This document shows, in pieces, positions 8,873 through 17,140 of a stretch of 27,114 nt of DNA; positions within the stretch are counted from its first letter, which is position 1; every line of letters starts with the position of its first letter. Made by a program: the position numbers and the translations under genes. Location of the stretch: the NCBI GenBank assembly GCA_026397695.1, contig JAPLUJ010000646.1, positions 1-27,114 of the forward strand. The letters are read 5' to 3'. Source of the stretch: Verrucomicrobiota bacterium. Lineage in GTDB: Bacteria > Verrucomicrobiota > Verrucomicrobiia > Verrucomicrobiales > Akkermansiaceae. Under the pieces are notes generated by a model that was given only the letters and a program-made list of their open reading frames with translations, was not told the origin of the DNA and searched no databases.

Positions 8873-10013
8873 ACCCACCGGCTTGGCTTGCGGAACTGCA
8901 CCGCCAATGGCACGCCGCCCGCGGCAGGCGCACCGCGGAATCGAGCCGGGCGTTCACCCGGAATTGGATTTTGTTGTTAGAAAATTCGGGAGCCTCCAGC
9001 GCCGAAGACCAAGCCGCAGCCACGCGCGAAGCGGAAGCGTTGGAAAAATCCGGGCACATCGTCCTCAACCGCCATCGCTATCGGAAATATCTGATCGAGC
9101 GTCTGACATTGCCCCACGCCGCAGAGCCATGGCTGCGCGATCTTTTTGGAGGAGCATCGAGCCATGTCGTGCAAACCACTTCCCTGGAAATCGTGGTGGA
9201 TTTTTCCAAACGCGGGCATCCGCGTTTTCCCGAAGAATGGGCTGCGCTTTGCCAATCACTTCGCTCGGCATTCACCGCGGACCGCTCACTTCGCCCATTC
9301 AACTGGAGTCATCCGGAAACGCTGCGTCGATTGCTCGAAACCGTTAGAAACCTCAGCGAACGCGCATGGCCAACCGGCACGCCGATCCGTGCGGCCAGCG
9401 TGGAAATTGGACTCGACTCCAAAGGCCTCGAACGCCACCAGCGGACTATCGAATCCGGCCTCGCGCGTTTGTTCGGATCCGCCACGCCGCTGAAGTCCCT
9501 CGGCTTCGTTTCCGGAGAATCCCACGTCGAGCTGCACGGACCGGTGTGCCTGCACTTCCCGGATGGCAGCGTCCACGACTTCGCCGGTCTAACAAACGTG
9601 CTGGTTTCCGCCGCCGATCTGGCCCGCCGCGCGGCGGTCTCCCCCGCCGCCGAACGCCTGCTCAGCATCGAGCACCCCAAGACCACCTTCCCCGCGAGCT
9701 GCTAGATAAACTGCCTCCGTCGTTGCCGCACCATCATTTCGGCGATACCGACCCGGCCGGTTGGCATATCCTGCTCAAACTCCGCGAGGCCACCCCGCGC
9801 CATGTCGAGGCCTACCACATGCAGTGGCGGCCCGCGTCCGCGCCCAGCCCGCTCACTCCCTACGACCGGCAACTGCTGCCAAAACTGCTGAACTCGCCGC
9901 TGCTCGCGGACGTGCGCCCGGAAATCGCGGCCATTGCCCGTTGCCATGATCGCGGCGATTTCGAGCAGGAAACCCTCGGCCCGCCCGCCGCCGACGGTTG
10001 GCCGTTCCGTTAG
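8869..10013 (+). pseudogene. jetD: Wadjet nuclease JetD (DUF3322/DUF2220, TOPRIM), frame broken
   Basis: JetD cleaves plasmid DNA bent by the JetABC complex. Its ATG overlaps the jetC stop by 4 nt. The first frame (8869-9705) covers the N-terminal arm-like DUF3322 region and the first TOPRIM-type acidic motif, LLSIEHPKTTF. It then ends at a TAG. The protein resumes in another frame at about 9693 with RELLDKLPPSLPHHHFGDTDPAGWHILLKLR, which holds the DxD motif (FGDTDPAG). It continues to a normal C-terminus with DFEQETLG, ending at 10013. In relatives I recall, about 35 residues separate TTF from the GDxD motif; here there are about 18. The break therefore looks like a deletion of some 50-65 nt, not a one-base slip. 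Either the nuclease is dead or the sequence is misassembled. Confidence 0.82.
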
Positions 10014-10015
10014 GC

Positions 10016-10045
10016 AGCCTTCCATCCAGCGGCAGGCTATTTTTT
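10016..10045 (+). terminator. Weak possible terminator after jetD
   Basis: A short inverted repeat AGCCT (10016-10020) / AGGCT (10034-10038) is followed by a T6 run (10040-10045) just after the jetD stop codon. The stem is only 5 bp with a 13-nt loop, and the T run is also the reverse complement of the lysine codons ending ftsZ. A terminator between the convergent jet and ftsZ genes makes sense, but the structure is weak. Confidence 0.3.
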
Positions 10046-11471
10046 CTTGCGCAGGAAGGGCGGGAGGTCGAGGTCCTCGCCATCTAACACATTGGGGGTT
10101 TCACCTTCGAAGCGGCCGCGCGGGGTGGAATCGAACGCGAGTTCGCTTTGCGGGGTGATGGGTTTGATGCCGAGTTTGAGTTTGGGTGCTTCGGGCTCTG
10201 GTGGTGGAGCCGGGGTGAAGGATTCGATGGGTGCCAAATCGGGCAGGAGGGATTTCTGGTCTTGCTCGATGGACCACGTGGTGTCACCCGCAGCCCGTTT
10301 TTTCGGAAGCTGGATGCCCTCTGCAGACCCGGGTCCGGGCGTGTTCAATTGCCTGTCCTCATCGGGTTGCTGCGGGTCAGGTGCCGCGTCGACGCAGGCC
10401 TCCGGGGGTTCTTGTTTTGCCACGGCCACGAATTCCGCAACCGCAACGGGTTGGCTGGCTGGCTTCTCCGCAGGTGGCTCGGCAGCCGGCGCGGGCAACG
10501 AGTCGCGCGGGGCCATGGCGAGCGAACCCTCTGGCAAGGCGCTGATGAGGGTGAGTGAGATCGCATCGCACATCGCGGGATCCACGGCGGCACCGAACAA
10601 CACGTGCGCCTGTTCCGGCACGAATTTCTGCAGACGCTGCATCAGCAGTTCAATCTCAAAGAGTGTTAGATTCTCGCCCCCACAAAGGTGGACGAGCACC
10701 GTCTGGGCATCCTTGAGGAGCGATCCCTGGTCGAGCAACGGGCTGGCGAGCGCGTTGCGCAAAGCCCGCGTGGCCCGGTCCTTGCCGTTGGCGATGCCAG
10801 ATCCAAAGAGACAGCGCGAGCGGTTGGTCCGCAGTGCGCTCATGAGATCGTCGAGCCCGAACGAGGCGGATGACGGCCTTCATCGACTCGCAGATCATGT
10901 GGTCCGCAGCGAGGAACGCATCATGGATGCCCTGCTTGGCGAGCACGAGTTCACCCATGCGGTTGTTGTCGAAGGTGACCAGAGCGTTGGAGAGCACGGC
11001 GAGTTCGTTGAGGGCGGTTTCCGCCTGATCGCGGCGGCGTTTGCCTTCGAAGGCGAAGGGCATGGTGGCGAAGACCACGACGAAGGCCCCTTCCTCACGC
11101 GCAATGCGGGTCACAATGGGGGCCGCTCCCGAACCTGTGCCCCCCCCCAAGCCGGTGCACAGGAACACGATGCGGCGGCCAGTCACGGCGGCACGGATCG
11201 CTTCTTCCGCCTCCAGCACCGCTTGGTGGCCGAGTTCGGGATCCCCCCCGGTGCCCAGCCCCTTGGTCAAATTAACGCCAAGCTGGATTTTTTCCTGCGC
11301 GAGGCATGAACCCAGCGTGCGAATGTCGGTGTTGATTGCGAGCAATTCGGCACCTTCCATGCCATCCAGCGCAATGCGTTCCAACATGTTGGTTCCGGCT
11401 CCGCCGAGACCGATGATTTTGACGGCGGTGGAGGGAATGATCTGACGGGGATCGCGGTGGTATGGGATCAT
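10037..11471 (-). CDS. ftsZ: Cell division GTPase FtsZ, reading frame disrupted at the T7 loop
   Basis: FtsZ polymerises with GTP to form the division ring. The N-terminal frame (from ATG 11469-11471) shows GLGGAGTNML, the GLGTGGDPELG loop and the tubulin signature GLGGGTGSGA. It then reads MKAVIRLV (about 10860-10883) and leaves the family. The other frame resumes at about 10858 with GLDDLMSALRTNRS and FGSGIANGKDRA. It continues through a Pro/Ala-rich linker to the FtsA-binding tail DLDLPPFLRKKK. Relatives have about eight more residues at the junction (a PG-x-IN-like stretch holding the T7-loop Asn). A deletion of roughly 22-25 nt with frame loss is therefore inferred. Loss of ftsZ in an otherwise intact dcw cluster is unlikely, so sequence error or a second ftsZ elsewhere must be considered. 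It follows ftsA through a heptamer array. Confidence 0.9.
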
Positions 11472-11480
11472 GGGGTGGTG

Positions 11481-11522
11481 GATGTGAGATGTGAGATGTG
11501 AGATTTGGAATTTGGAATTTGA
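11481..11522. repeat. Heptanucleotide tandem array between ftsA and ftsZ (6 units)
   Basis: On the plus strand there are three GATGTGA units, then GATTTGG, AATTTGG and AATTTGA, 42 nt in all. A further near-unit GATGTCT runs into the ftsA stop codon (11528-11530). Read in the direction of transcription it starts at the ftsA stop and ends 9 nt before the ftsZ ATG (11471). Its reverse complement (ATCTCAA/ATTCCAA/ATCTCAC) resembles the jetA/jetB array. Confidence 0.95.
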
Positions 11523-11527
11523 GATGT

Positions 11528-12742
11528 CTATCTGCCGAACGGCCAGAACAGGCGGGCGACCCTGCCGAAGATGCCCGGCGGGGCGGCCCTTTCGGTATCA
11601 AAAATCTGGGCATAGCGGATCAAGCCGATGGACGTGGCATATCGTGGGTCCTTGAAACTCGCCTGGACGCCGCTGATTTCCGGTGGCTCGGGGCGGTAGA
11701 TATCACGGCCGAAAACCTCGAAGGCGAGTTCGTTGAAACCGCGCATCAGACTGGTGCCGCCGGTGAGAAAAATGCCCGCGCCGATGGACGCCACCGCGTT
11801 GGCAGGCAGGCGCTGGCGCACGAGTCGCAGGGTTTCCTCCAACCGCTGGCGGATGACTTCATTCAACACGGCACGGTTGATTTCGACATCGGCAAAGCCG
11901 CGCTCATCGGTGAGCTTGGCGGTGCCGACCGAGCGCAGCGGGTCCGCCGAGGCGTTGCCTTCGGTGATTTTCAGGCGTTCGGCCTTGGAAAACGGCAGCC
12001 CGGTGACGAGGTGGATGTCATTGGTGACATGATCACCGCCGACCGGGATGCAACCGGATGCGGTGATGACTCCGCCGAGATAGAGCGCGTAGTCGGTGGT
12101 GCCACCGCCGATGTCGATGACCAGTGCGCCGCGTTCGCGCTGCTCGCGGTCGAGCGCCATCTGCGCGGTGGCGATGGGGGCGAACACGATGTCGTCCACT
12201 TCTAACGGCATTTCGCGGACCAGCTTGATGCTGTTTTGAATGCGCGAGCCGATGCCATGGACAACATGAAAATCCGCTTCCACGGTTTTGCCGAACAGGC
12301 CCATGGGCGAAGTCGAGTGTTCGAGGCCATCGAGCCAGTAGTTGCGGATGATCGGGTGGATGTAAACGTGATCCTGCGGGATGTGGACTTCGCGAGCGAT
12401 GGTGCGGGCCTCCTCGACGTGTTCGGCGGACACGGTCGGTTCGCCGTCCGGCAAGCGGAACGTGCCGCGGTTGTTGATGCCCGTGATGTGGGCTCCGGTG
12501 ATGGCAAGGAACACACTGCCGATTTCCACATCGCTGGCGTCCTCGGCTTTGGTCAAGGCGTCCTTGAGGCAGGCGCGGGCTTGGGAGTAATCGTAGATTT
12601 CCCCTTTGCGGACCCCGGCGCTTTTGGTTTCCCCGATGCCGAGAATTTTGACCGCACTGTCCGCCTTGACCTCGCCCACGACGATACAGGTCTTGTGGGT
12701 GCCGATTTCAAGTCCGACGTGGATTTTTGTGCGACGTGCCAT
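11528..12742 (-). CDS. ftsA: Cell division protein FtsA
   Basis: This 404-residue actin-like ATPase anchors FtsZ filaments to the membrane. The actin-fold phosphate-1 motif is seen near the N-terminus (VGLEIGTHKTCIVVGEV). The phosphate-2 motif is ALVIDIGGGTTDYALY and the adenosine motif GIFLTGGTSLMRG. The 1C-type subdomain sits between them. The last residues, GIFGRVARLFWPFGR, form a good amphipathic membrane-targeting helix. The start is ATG 12740-12742, 21 nt after the ftsQ stop, with no visible Shine-Dalgarno sequence. Gene order ftsQ-ftsA-ftsZ is the classic one. Confidence 0.96.
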   Translation of the reverse strand: MARRTKIHVGLEIGTHKTCIVVGEVKADSAVKILGIGETKSAGVRKGEIYDYSQARACLKDALTKAEDASDVEIGSVFLAITGAHITGINNRGTFRLPDGEPTVSAEHVEEARTIAREVHIPQDHVYIHPIIRNYWLDGLEHSTSPMGLFGKTVEADFHVVHGIGSRIQNSIKLVREMPLEVDDIVFAPIATAQMALDREQRERGALVIDIGGGTTDYALYLGGVITASGCIPVGGDHVTNDIHLVTGLPFSKAERLKITEGNASADPLRSVGTAKLTDERGFADVEINRAVLNEVIRQRLEETLRLVRQRLPANAVASIGAGIFLTGGTSLMRGFNELAFEVFGRDIYRPEPPEISGVQASFKDPRYATSIGLIRYAQIFDTERAAPPGIFGRVARLFWPFGR

Positions 12743-12763
12743 GAGGGTGGGAAGCGGGGATAG

Positions 12764-13819
12764 TCAGTTGCGTTTGGGGAGGCCGCGGGAATCGCGGGTG
12801 CGACGGTTGTTAGTGCCGTTGGCCGGATCCTTGACGGAAACGGGGATGGCCCGGGGCGGCGGGGCGGGTTCCTTGCGCAAGGTGATGGCCGGATCCTTGA
12901 CGGAAACGGGAATGGCCCGGGGCGCCGGGGCGGGCTCGTCGCGCAAGGTTATGGGAATGTTATATTTGGGGATGAGGTTGATGGTGTCGATCAGATAACC
13001 TTTTTCTCCGGCGTGGTCCAGAGCGGCGCGCAGACGATGAATCTGGCGGGGATGGTCGCTCAGGCCGAAGGTCGCCGAGGTGCCCTGCCGGGTGACCAAG
13101 AGCAACGACCACTCGTTGACCTGCCGGACGGATTCAATCCATTGCACGGCATCCGGATCGGCCTCACACGCCGCGTCCAGCAGCAGCAGGCAATGGTCGA
13201 GTTCGGGCTGTTGGATTCGCACGCCCGCCTGCAACGGCTTTTTGTCGGACGGCGGCACGCTGATGATCGGCAGAGTGAGGGCGGCTTCCACCTGGAGTGC
13301 CGGGCACGGATAGGCGACCCCATCGCGATCTAACAACATTTCCCCGGCCCGGCGAGTTCCTGTGATGCCGGCTGTGGGGCAGCTCAACCAGGCTTTGGGG
13401 ATGCGCGGGGTCACGGTGATGGCGAGGGTGCAAGGCAGTTGGCGTTCCACGTGGACGGCGGCGATGGCAGGCAGGCATCTGAGCTTCCGTTCGACGTCGT
13501 TGACATCGATGTCGAACAGACTCGGGTTATCGTTGAGGTTGATCCCGGCGGCGGCGGCGACGCCGAGTTCATCGATCACCGGATTGGGGTTCAGCGCGAT
13601 CACTTGCAAGTGGAAATCCGGATTTTTGAGAAACAGTTGCTGGATGCCGCGCCAGGCACCCGCGGCGATCCCGGCGAGAAACGCGAGAATACAGGCGTAT
13701 TGGAGCGTTTTTCCCGCGCACTTCAGGAAGGTCAACCACGCGATGCGCGGCGACATCACGCGCACCTCAAGGACACTCTGGCGTGCTTGGTGGTGGGGTT
13801 TGTTGGTGCGGTGTTTCAT
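12764..13819 (-). CDS. ftsQ: Cell division protein FtsQ/DivIB with a duplicated Pro-rich tail
   Basis: The 351-residue product has a basic cytoplasmic N-terminus and one membrane segment (LQYACILAFLAGIAAGAW, about residues 38-56). A POTRA-like region follows (LGVAAAAGINLNDNPSLFDIDVNDVERKLRCLPAIAAVHVERQLP), then the beta domain (LLDRDGVAYPC onward). This is the topology of FtsQ, which links early division proteins to FtsBL and FtsW. The extreme C-terminus carries two near-identical 22-residue units (ITLRxEPAPxPRAIPVSVKDPA) encoded by a 66-bp direct repeat. It lies between ddl and ftsA. Sequence divergence of FtsQ is normal, so the call leans on topology plus context. Confidence 0.88.
   Translation of the reverse strand: MKHRTNKPHHQARQSVLEVRVMSPRIAWLTFLKCAGKTLQYACILAFLAGIAAGAWRGIQQLFLKNPDFHLQVIALNPNPVIDELGVAAAAGINLNDNPSLFDIDVNDVERKLRCLPAIAAVHVERQLPCTLAITVTPRIPKAWLSCPTAGITGTRRAGEMLLDRDGVAYPCPALQVEAALTLPIISVPPSDKKPLQAGVRIQQPELDHCLLLLDAACEADPDAVQWIESVRQVNEWSLLLVTRQGTSATFGLSDHPRQIHRLRAALDHAGEKGYLIDTINLIPKYNIPITLRDEPAPAPRAIPVSVKDPAITLRKEPAPPPRAIPVSVKDPANGTNNRRTRDSRGLPKRN
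12821..12952. repeat. 66-bp direct tandem duplication inside ftsQ
   Basis: Two adjacent 66-bp units (12821-12886 and 12887-12952) differ at only a few positions and both begin GGCCGGATCCTTGACGGAAA. The length is a multiple of three, so the duplication extends the FtsQ C-terminal tail by one 22-residue Pro/Ala-rich unit without breaking the frame. Confidence 0.93.
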
Positions 13820-13852
13820 GGGTGCGGATGAATTCTTGATGGATATTGCGGA

Positions 13853-14824
13853 TCATCCCGGGCGCAACGCGAGCGAAAGTTCCGCGATGATCCTGCACAA
13901 TTCGGGGAAGGCAATGCCGGTGGCGGCGGCGGCTTTGGGCAGCAGGCTGGTTTCCGTCATGCCGGGGATGGTATTGGCTTCGAGCACGAAGGGGCGGCCT
14001 TGCGCGTCTAGCAGCACGTCCACGCGTGAGTAGATTTCCACCCCGAGAGCACGATGCGCGGCGAGCGCGGCGTCCTGCACGGCGCGGGTGGTGGCTGCGT
14101 CGAGATCCGCCGGGCACCTGTAGTCACTGCCCGCGCCGCCACTCATCCACGGGTATTTGTTAGCCATGTCATAGAATCCGTCGCGCGGGGCGATGTGGAC
14201 GACGGGCAGGGCCGTGTCGTTGAGAATTCCAACTGTGAGTTCCTTGCCTGCGATGAATTCCTCTATCAGGATATCATGGCCGTATGTCGCGGCATCGGCC
14301 ATCGCGGCCATGGCCTCCGCCGGGACGCGCACGATGTGCACGCCGACGCTGGAGCCCTCGCGCGGGGGTTTCACCACAAAAGGCGCCGGGAAGGATGGCT
14401 GTTGCGGTCCGTTAGAGACGTCGATGATTTCCGCCCGCGGCGTGGGAACCCCGGCGGCCATGAAGGCGGCTTTGGCGAGGTTTTTGTCAAACGCCGTGCG
14501 GCTGCTGTGCACGCCCGCGCCGGTGTAGGGGACTCCCCGCCGCTCGAGGATTTCCTGGAGTTGCCCGTCTTCGCCGAAGGTGCCGTGGATCACGTTGAAC
14601 GCGAGATCCGTGCCGGGCGGAAGCTCGATCATGGTGCCGGTGACATCCACGGGTTCCGCGTGCAGGCCGAGGCTGCGGAGCGCCCCGAGCACGGCCTGGC
14701 CGGAGGCCAGTGAGATCCGGCGCTCGGATCCGGGGCCGCCCATCAGGACGGCGATTTTTTTGGAAACTAACAGAGAGGATGGTGCGGAGGTGATCACTTC
14801 TTTGCTTGTGTCTTGTGTCTTCAA
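13853..14824 (-). CDS. ddl: D-alanine--D-alanine ligase
   Basis: This ATP-grasp enzyme makes D-Ala-D-Ala for the peptidoglycan stem peptide. Visible family motifs are IAVLMGGPGSERRISL near the N-terminus, NVIHGTFGEDGQLQ, the ATP-binding VVKPPREGSSVGV, YSRVDVLL, and VLEANTIPGMTETSLLPKAA near the C-terminus. The length of 323 residues is slightly long because the frame opens at a TTG (14822-14824) lying inside a 7-bp tandem array. A GTG at 14795-14797, just after the array, would give a 314-residue protein closer to the family core and is a credible alternative start. The gene sits between the murC-murB fusion and ftsQ. Confidence 0.95.
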   Translation of the reverse strand: MKTQDTSKEVITSAPSSLLVSKKIAVLMGGPGSERRISLASGQAVLGALRSLGLHAEPVDVTGTMIELPPGTDLAFNVIHGTFGEDGQLQEILERRGVPYTGAGVHSSRTAFDKNLAKAAFMAAGVPTPRAEIIDVSNGPQQPSFPAPFVVKPPREGSSVGVHIVRVPAEAMAAMADAATYGHDILIEEFIAGKELTVGILNDTALPVVHIAPRDGFYDMANKYPWMSGGAGSDYRCPADLDAATTRAVQDAALAAHRALGVEIYSRVDVLLDAQGRPFVLEANTIPGMTETSLLPKAAAATGIAFPELCRIIAELSLALRPG

Positions 14825-14840
14825 GTCTTCTGTCTTCTGT
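14797..14840. repeat. Heptanucleotide-type tandem array between murCB and ddl
   Basis: Plus-strand units read CTTCTTTG, CTTGTGT, CTTGTGT, CTTCAAGT, CTTCTGT, CTTCTGT: six units, two of them with one extra base. The array begins on the stop codon of the murC-murB fusion (14840-14842) and ends at the candidate GTG start of ddl (14795-14797). It therefore spans the complete junction and contains the TTG that gene callers would use as the ddl start. Confidence 0.85.
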
Positions 14841-17140
14841 TAAAATGCGGCTTCATTCTCGCCGAGGATTTTGACTTCGGTTTCGAGTTCGATGCCGCGT
14901 TCGGCGCGGGCTTTCTGTTGGATGGATTCGATGAGTTCGAGGATGTCACTGGCGGATGCGCCGCCATGGTTGACCAGGAAATTGCCGTGGATTTCGGAAA
15001 CCGCGGCATGACCACAGTGCGTGCCTTTGAGTCCGAGGGCATCGATCAGACAGCCGGCGGGAATCGCTTGCGGGTTCTTGAAGGTGCAGCCGGCGGAGGC
15101 AATGGCGGGTTGGGAGCCCATGCGTTTTTCGCGGGCTGCGTCCGTGCGTTGTTTGATGTTGGCGAAACTATCGGCTTTTCCCTTGAAGACCGCCTGCAGG
15201 GCGAAGTTGCGCCGGAGTTCCGGGACATTCCGGTATTGGCAGGTGATCTCCGCGCGTTCACGGGTACGGATAACGCCGTCTTCATCGAGAAAGGTCACCC
15301 GCACCACTTGATCGAAGGTTTCCACGCCCATCGCACCGGCGTTCATGCGCAGCGCGCCGCCAACATTTCCCGGAATGCCTTCCATCCATTCAAAGCCGCC
15401 GATCCCATTGCCGCCGGCCATGCTGGCGAGTTTTTTCAAGCGCACGCCGACCCCGGCGGTGATCTCACCCTGGGTGCCGAGGGTGACCTCCGCAAACGCG
15501 CCGCCGGTGGGATGGATGACCGCACCGCGAATGCCCCCGTCGCGCACTAACAAGTTGGACCCGCGGCCGACCACGCGCACCGGGATGCCGCGCTCGCGGC
15601 AGTAATCCACAAGGAAGGCGAAACCGTGGAAACCGTGGGGCTCCAGCCAATATTGGGCCGGGCCGCCGACGAGCAGCGTGGTGTGGCGGCTCATCGGTTC
15701 GTAGAGTTTGCCATCAATCTCGCCGGGCGGTGCGAGGCCGCACATTTCCTCAAGGATCTTGAGATCCGTGGCAATGCGGGTGCCGGCTTCATGGACATTG
15801 CCGGCACCCAGGGTGACGAGCAGGTCGCCGGGTCGGAGGGTGTTGCCGACGGGGTGATGCGCTGTTGTTAGATCAGGCAGGTAAGTCGCCGGGATATCGC
15901 CGTGGCGTTGCATCGCATCCACCAATGTCTGGCCGGAAATCCCTTCTAGCGGATTTTCCGAAGCGGGATAGACATCGGAGATGAAGACCCGGTCCGCCGC
16001 CTGCAGGACCTTGCCGAAATCCTCGGCGAGCGCCCGGGTGCGCGTGTAGCGGTGCGGCTGGAAGAGCACGACGAGGCGCTGGGGCTTGAGCGAGCGGGCG
16101 GTCTCCAGGGTGGCGGCGAGTTCCGATGGATGGTGGCCGTAATCGTCGATGATGCGGTAGTTGGATGAGAGGTATTTGGTTTCGAAGCGGCGTTTCGCGC
16201 CGGCGAAGGTGGCGAGGGCGCGGGCGACGTGCGGGAACTCCGCGCCGCAATGGTCGGCCAGGGCAATGGCGGCGAGGGCGTTGAGGATGTTATGGTTTCC
16301 AGGAATGCCGAGCTCGATGTCACCGAGAGCTTCACCGTTTTTCATGACCGTGAACGCGGACGAACCCTTGAGATCGCGGATGTCGGTGGCGGTGTAGTCG
16401 GCATCCTCCCAGCCGTAGGACACCGCGTTTTCGCGACCGCTGCAAAGGGCGTGGGCAACGGGATCCTCCGCGCAATAGACCAGCTTGCCGCGGGTCTGGT
16501 GGGCGAGTGTGGCGAAGACCTCGCGGATGTGATCGAGATCCCGATAGAAATCGAGGTGTTCGGCTTCGATGTTGAGGATCACCGCGTGCTCAGGGTGATA
16601 GAGCGCCAGCGTGCCGTCGCTTTCGTCGCCTTCCGCGACCATGAATTCACTATCGTCGGACCACTTGGCATTGGCCCCGAGGATCGGGATTTCCGCGCCG
16701 ACGTAGTGGCTCGGTTTGTGTCCGGCCTCGCGCAGGATGTGGGCGGTCATCGCGGAGGTGGTGGTTTTCCCGTGGGTGCCGGCAATGATGATGCCCTTGC
16801 GCGTGTGGAGGATGGCCGCGAGGCATTCCGCGCGACGCAGCAGCGGGATGTGCCCCGCGACGGCGGCGGCATAGGCCGGGTTGTCCGGACGGATGGCCGA
16901 GGAAAACACCACGAGATCGGCACCTTGCACGGCTTCCGCAGTGTGGGGCGAGGAAAACACCAGTCCCACGCCTTGCATACGCTCGGTTTCCGCCGTGGTC
17001 ACACGGTCCGATCCACTCACGCGATGCCCCATGCCTAACAATAACAGCGCGAGCCCGCTCATGCCCGAACCGGCCACGCCGATAAGGTGGATGCGCAGCG
17101 GGTGCGCGGAGTCGGTAAGGCGTTGGCTGAGATCGGTCAT
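14840..17140 (-). CDS. murC-murB: Fused UDP-MurNAc--L-Ala ligase / UDP-MurNAc dehydrogenase (MurC-MurB)
   Basis: The 766-residue protein joins two successive-step cytoplasmic peptidoglycan enzymes. The N-terminal half (about 1-460) is MurC: GVAGSGMSG at 21-29 binds the UDP-substrate, GTHGKTTT at 121-128 is the ATP P-loop, and a central DYGHHPSE motif follows. The C-terminal part (from about 470) is MurB, the FAD enzyme that reduces UDP-GlcNAc-enolpyruvate. It shows VVGRGSNLLVRDGGIRG, GIPGNVGGALRMNAGA and AGCTFKNP. In this last motif Cys685 stands where many MurBs have the catalytic Ser. The C-terminal ELETEV supplies the usual Glu. The fusion places MurB after MurC, although MurB acts first. 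The ATG overlaps the murG stop by 4 nt. Confidence 0.96.
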   Translation of the reverse strand: MTDLSQRLTDSAHPLRIHLIGVAGSGMSGLALLLLGMGHRVSGSDRVTTAETERMQGVGLVFSSPHTAEAVQGADLVVFSSAIRPDNPAYAAAVAGHIPLLRRAECLAAILHTRKGIIIAGTHGKTTTSAMTAHILREAGHKPSHYVGAEIPILGANAKWSDDSEFMVAEGDESDGTLALYHPEHAVILNIEAEHLDFYRDLDHIREVFATLAHQTRGKLVYCAEDPVAHALCSGRENAVSYGWEDADYTATDIRDLKGSSAFTVMKNGEALGDIELGIPGNHNILNALAAIALADHCGAEFPHVARALATFAGAKRRFETKYLSSNYRIIDDYGHHPSELAATLETARSLKPQRLVVLFQPHRYTRTRALAEDFGKVLQAADRVFISDVYPASENPLEGISGQTLVDAMQRHGDIPATYLPDLTTAHHPVGNTLRPGDLLVTLGAGNVHEAGTRIATDLKILEEMCGLAPPGEIDGKLYEPMSRHTTLLVGGPAQYWLEPHGFHGFAFLVDYCRERGIPVRVVGRGSNLLVRDGGIRGAVIHPTGGAFAEVTLGTQGEITAGVGVRLKKLASMAGGNGIGGFEWMEGIPGNVGGALRMNAGAMGVETFDQVVRVTFLDEDGVIRTRERAEITCQYRNVPELRRNFALQAVFKGKADSFANIKQRTDAAREKRMGSQPAIASAGCTFKNPQAIPAGCLIDALGLKGTHCGHAAVSEIHGNFLVNHGGASASDILELIESIQQKARAERGIELETEVKILGENEAAF

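Noticed and set aside
10047..11309. A 420-codon plus-strand frame opposite ftsZ
   Set aside because: It is antisense to clear FtsZ motifs and to the long Pro/Ala linker, and reads as low-complexity Gly/Ser/Arg sequence. It is longer than either ftsZ piece only because the ftsZ frame is broken.
11498..12763. Long plus-strand frames opposite ftsA
   Set aside because: Antisense shadows; FtsA motifs on the minus strand are unambiguous.
16229..17038. 269-codon plus-strand frame opposite murC
   Set aside because: Composition and lack of motifs mark it as a shadow of the MurC domain.
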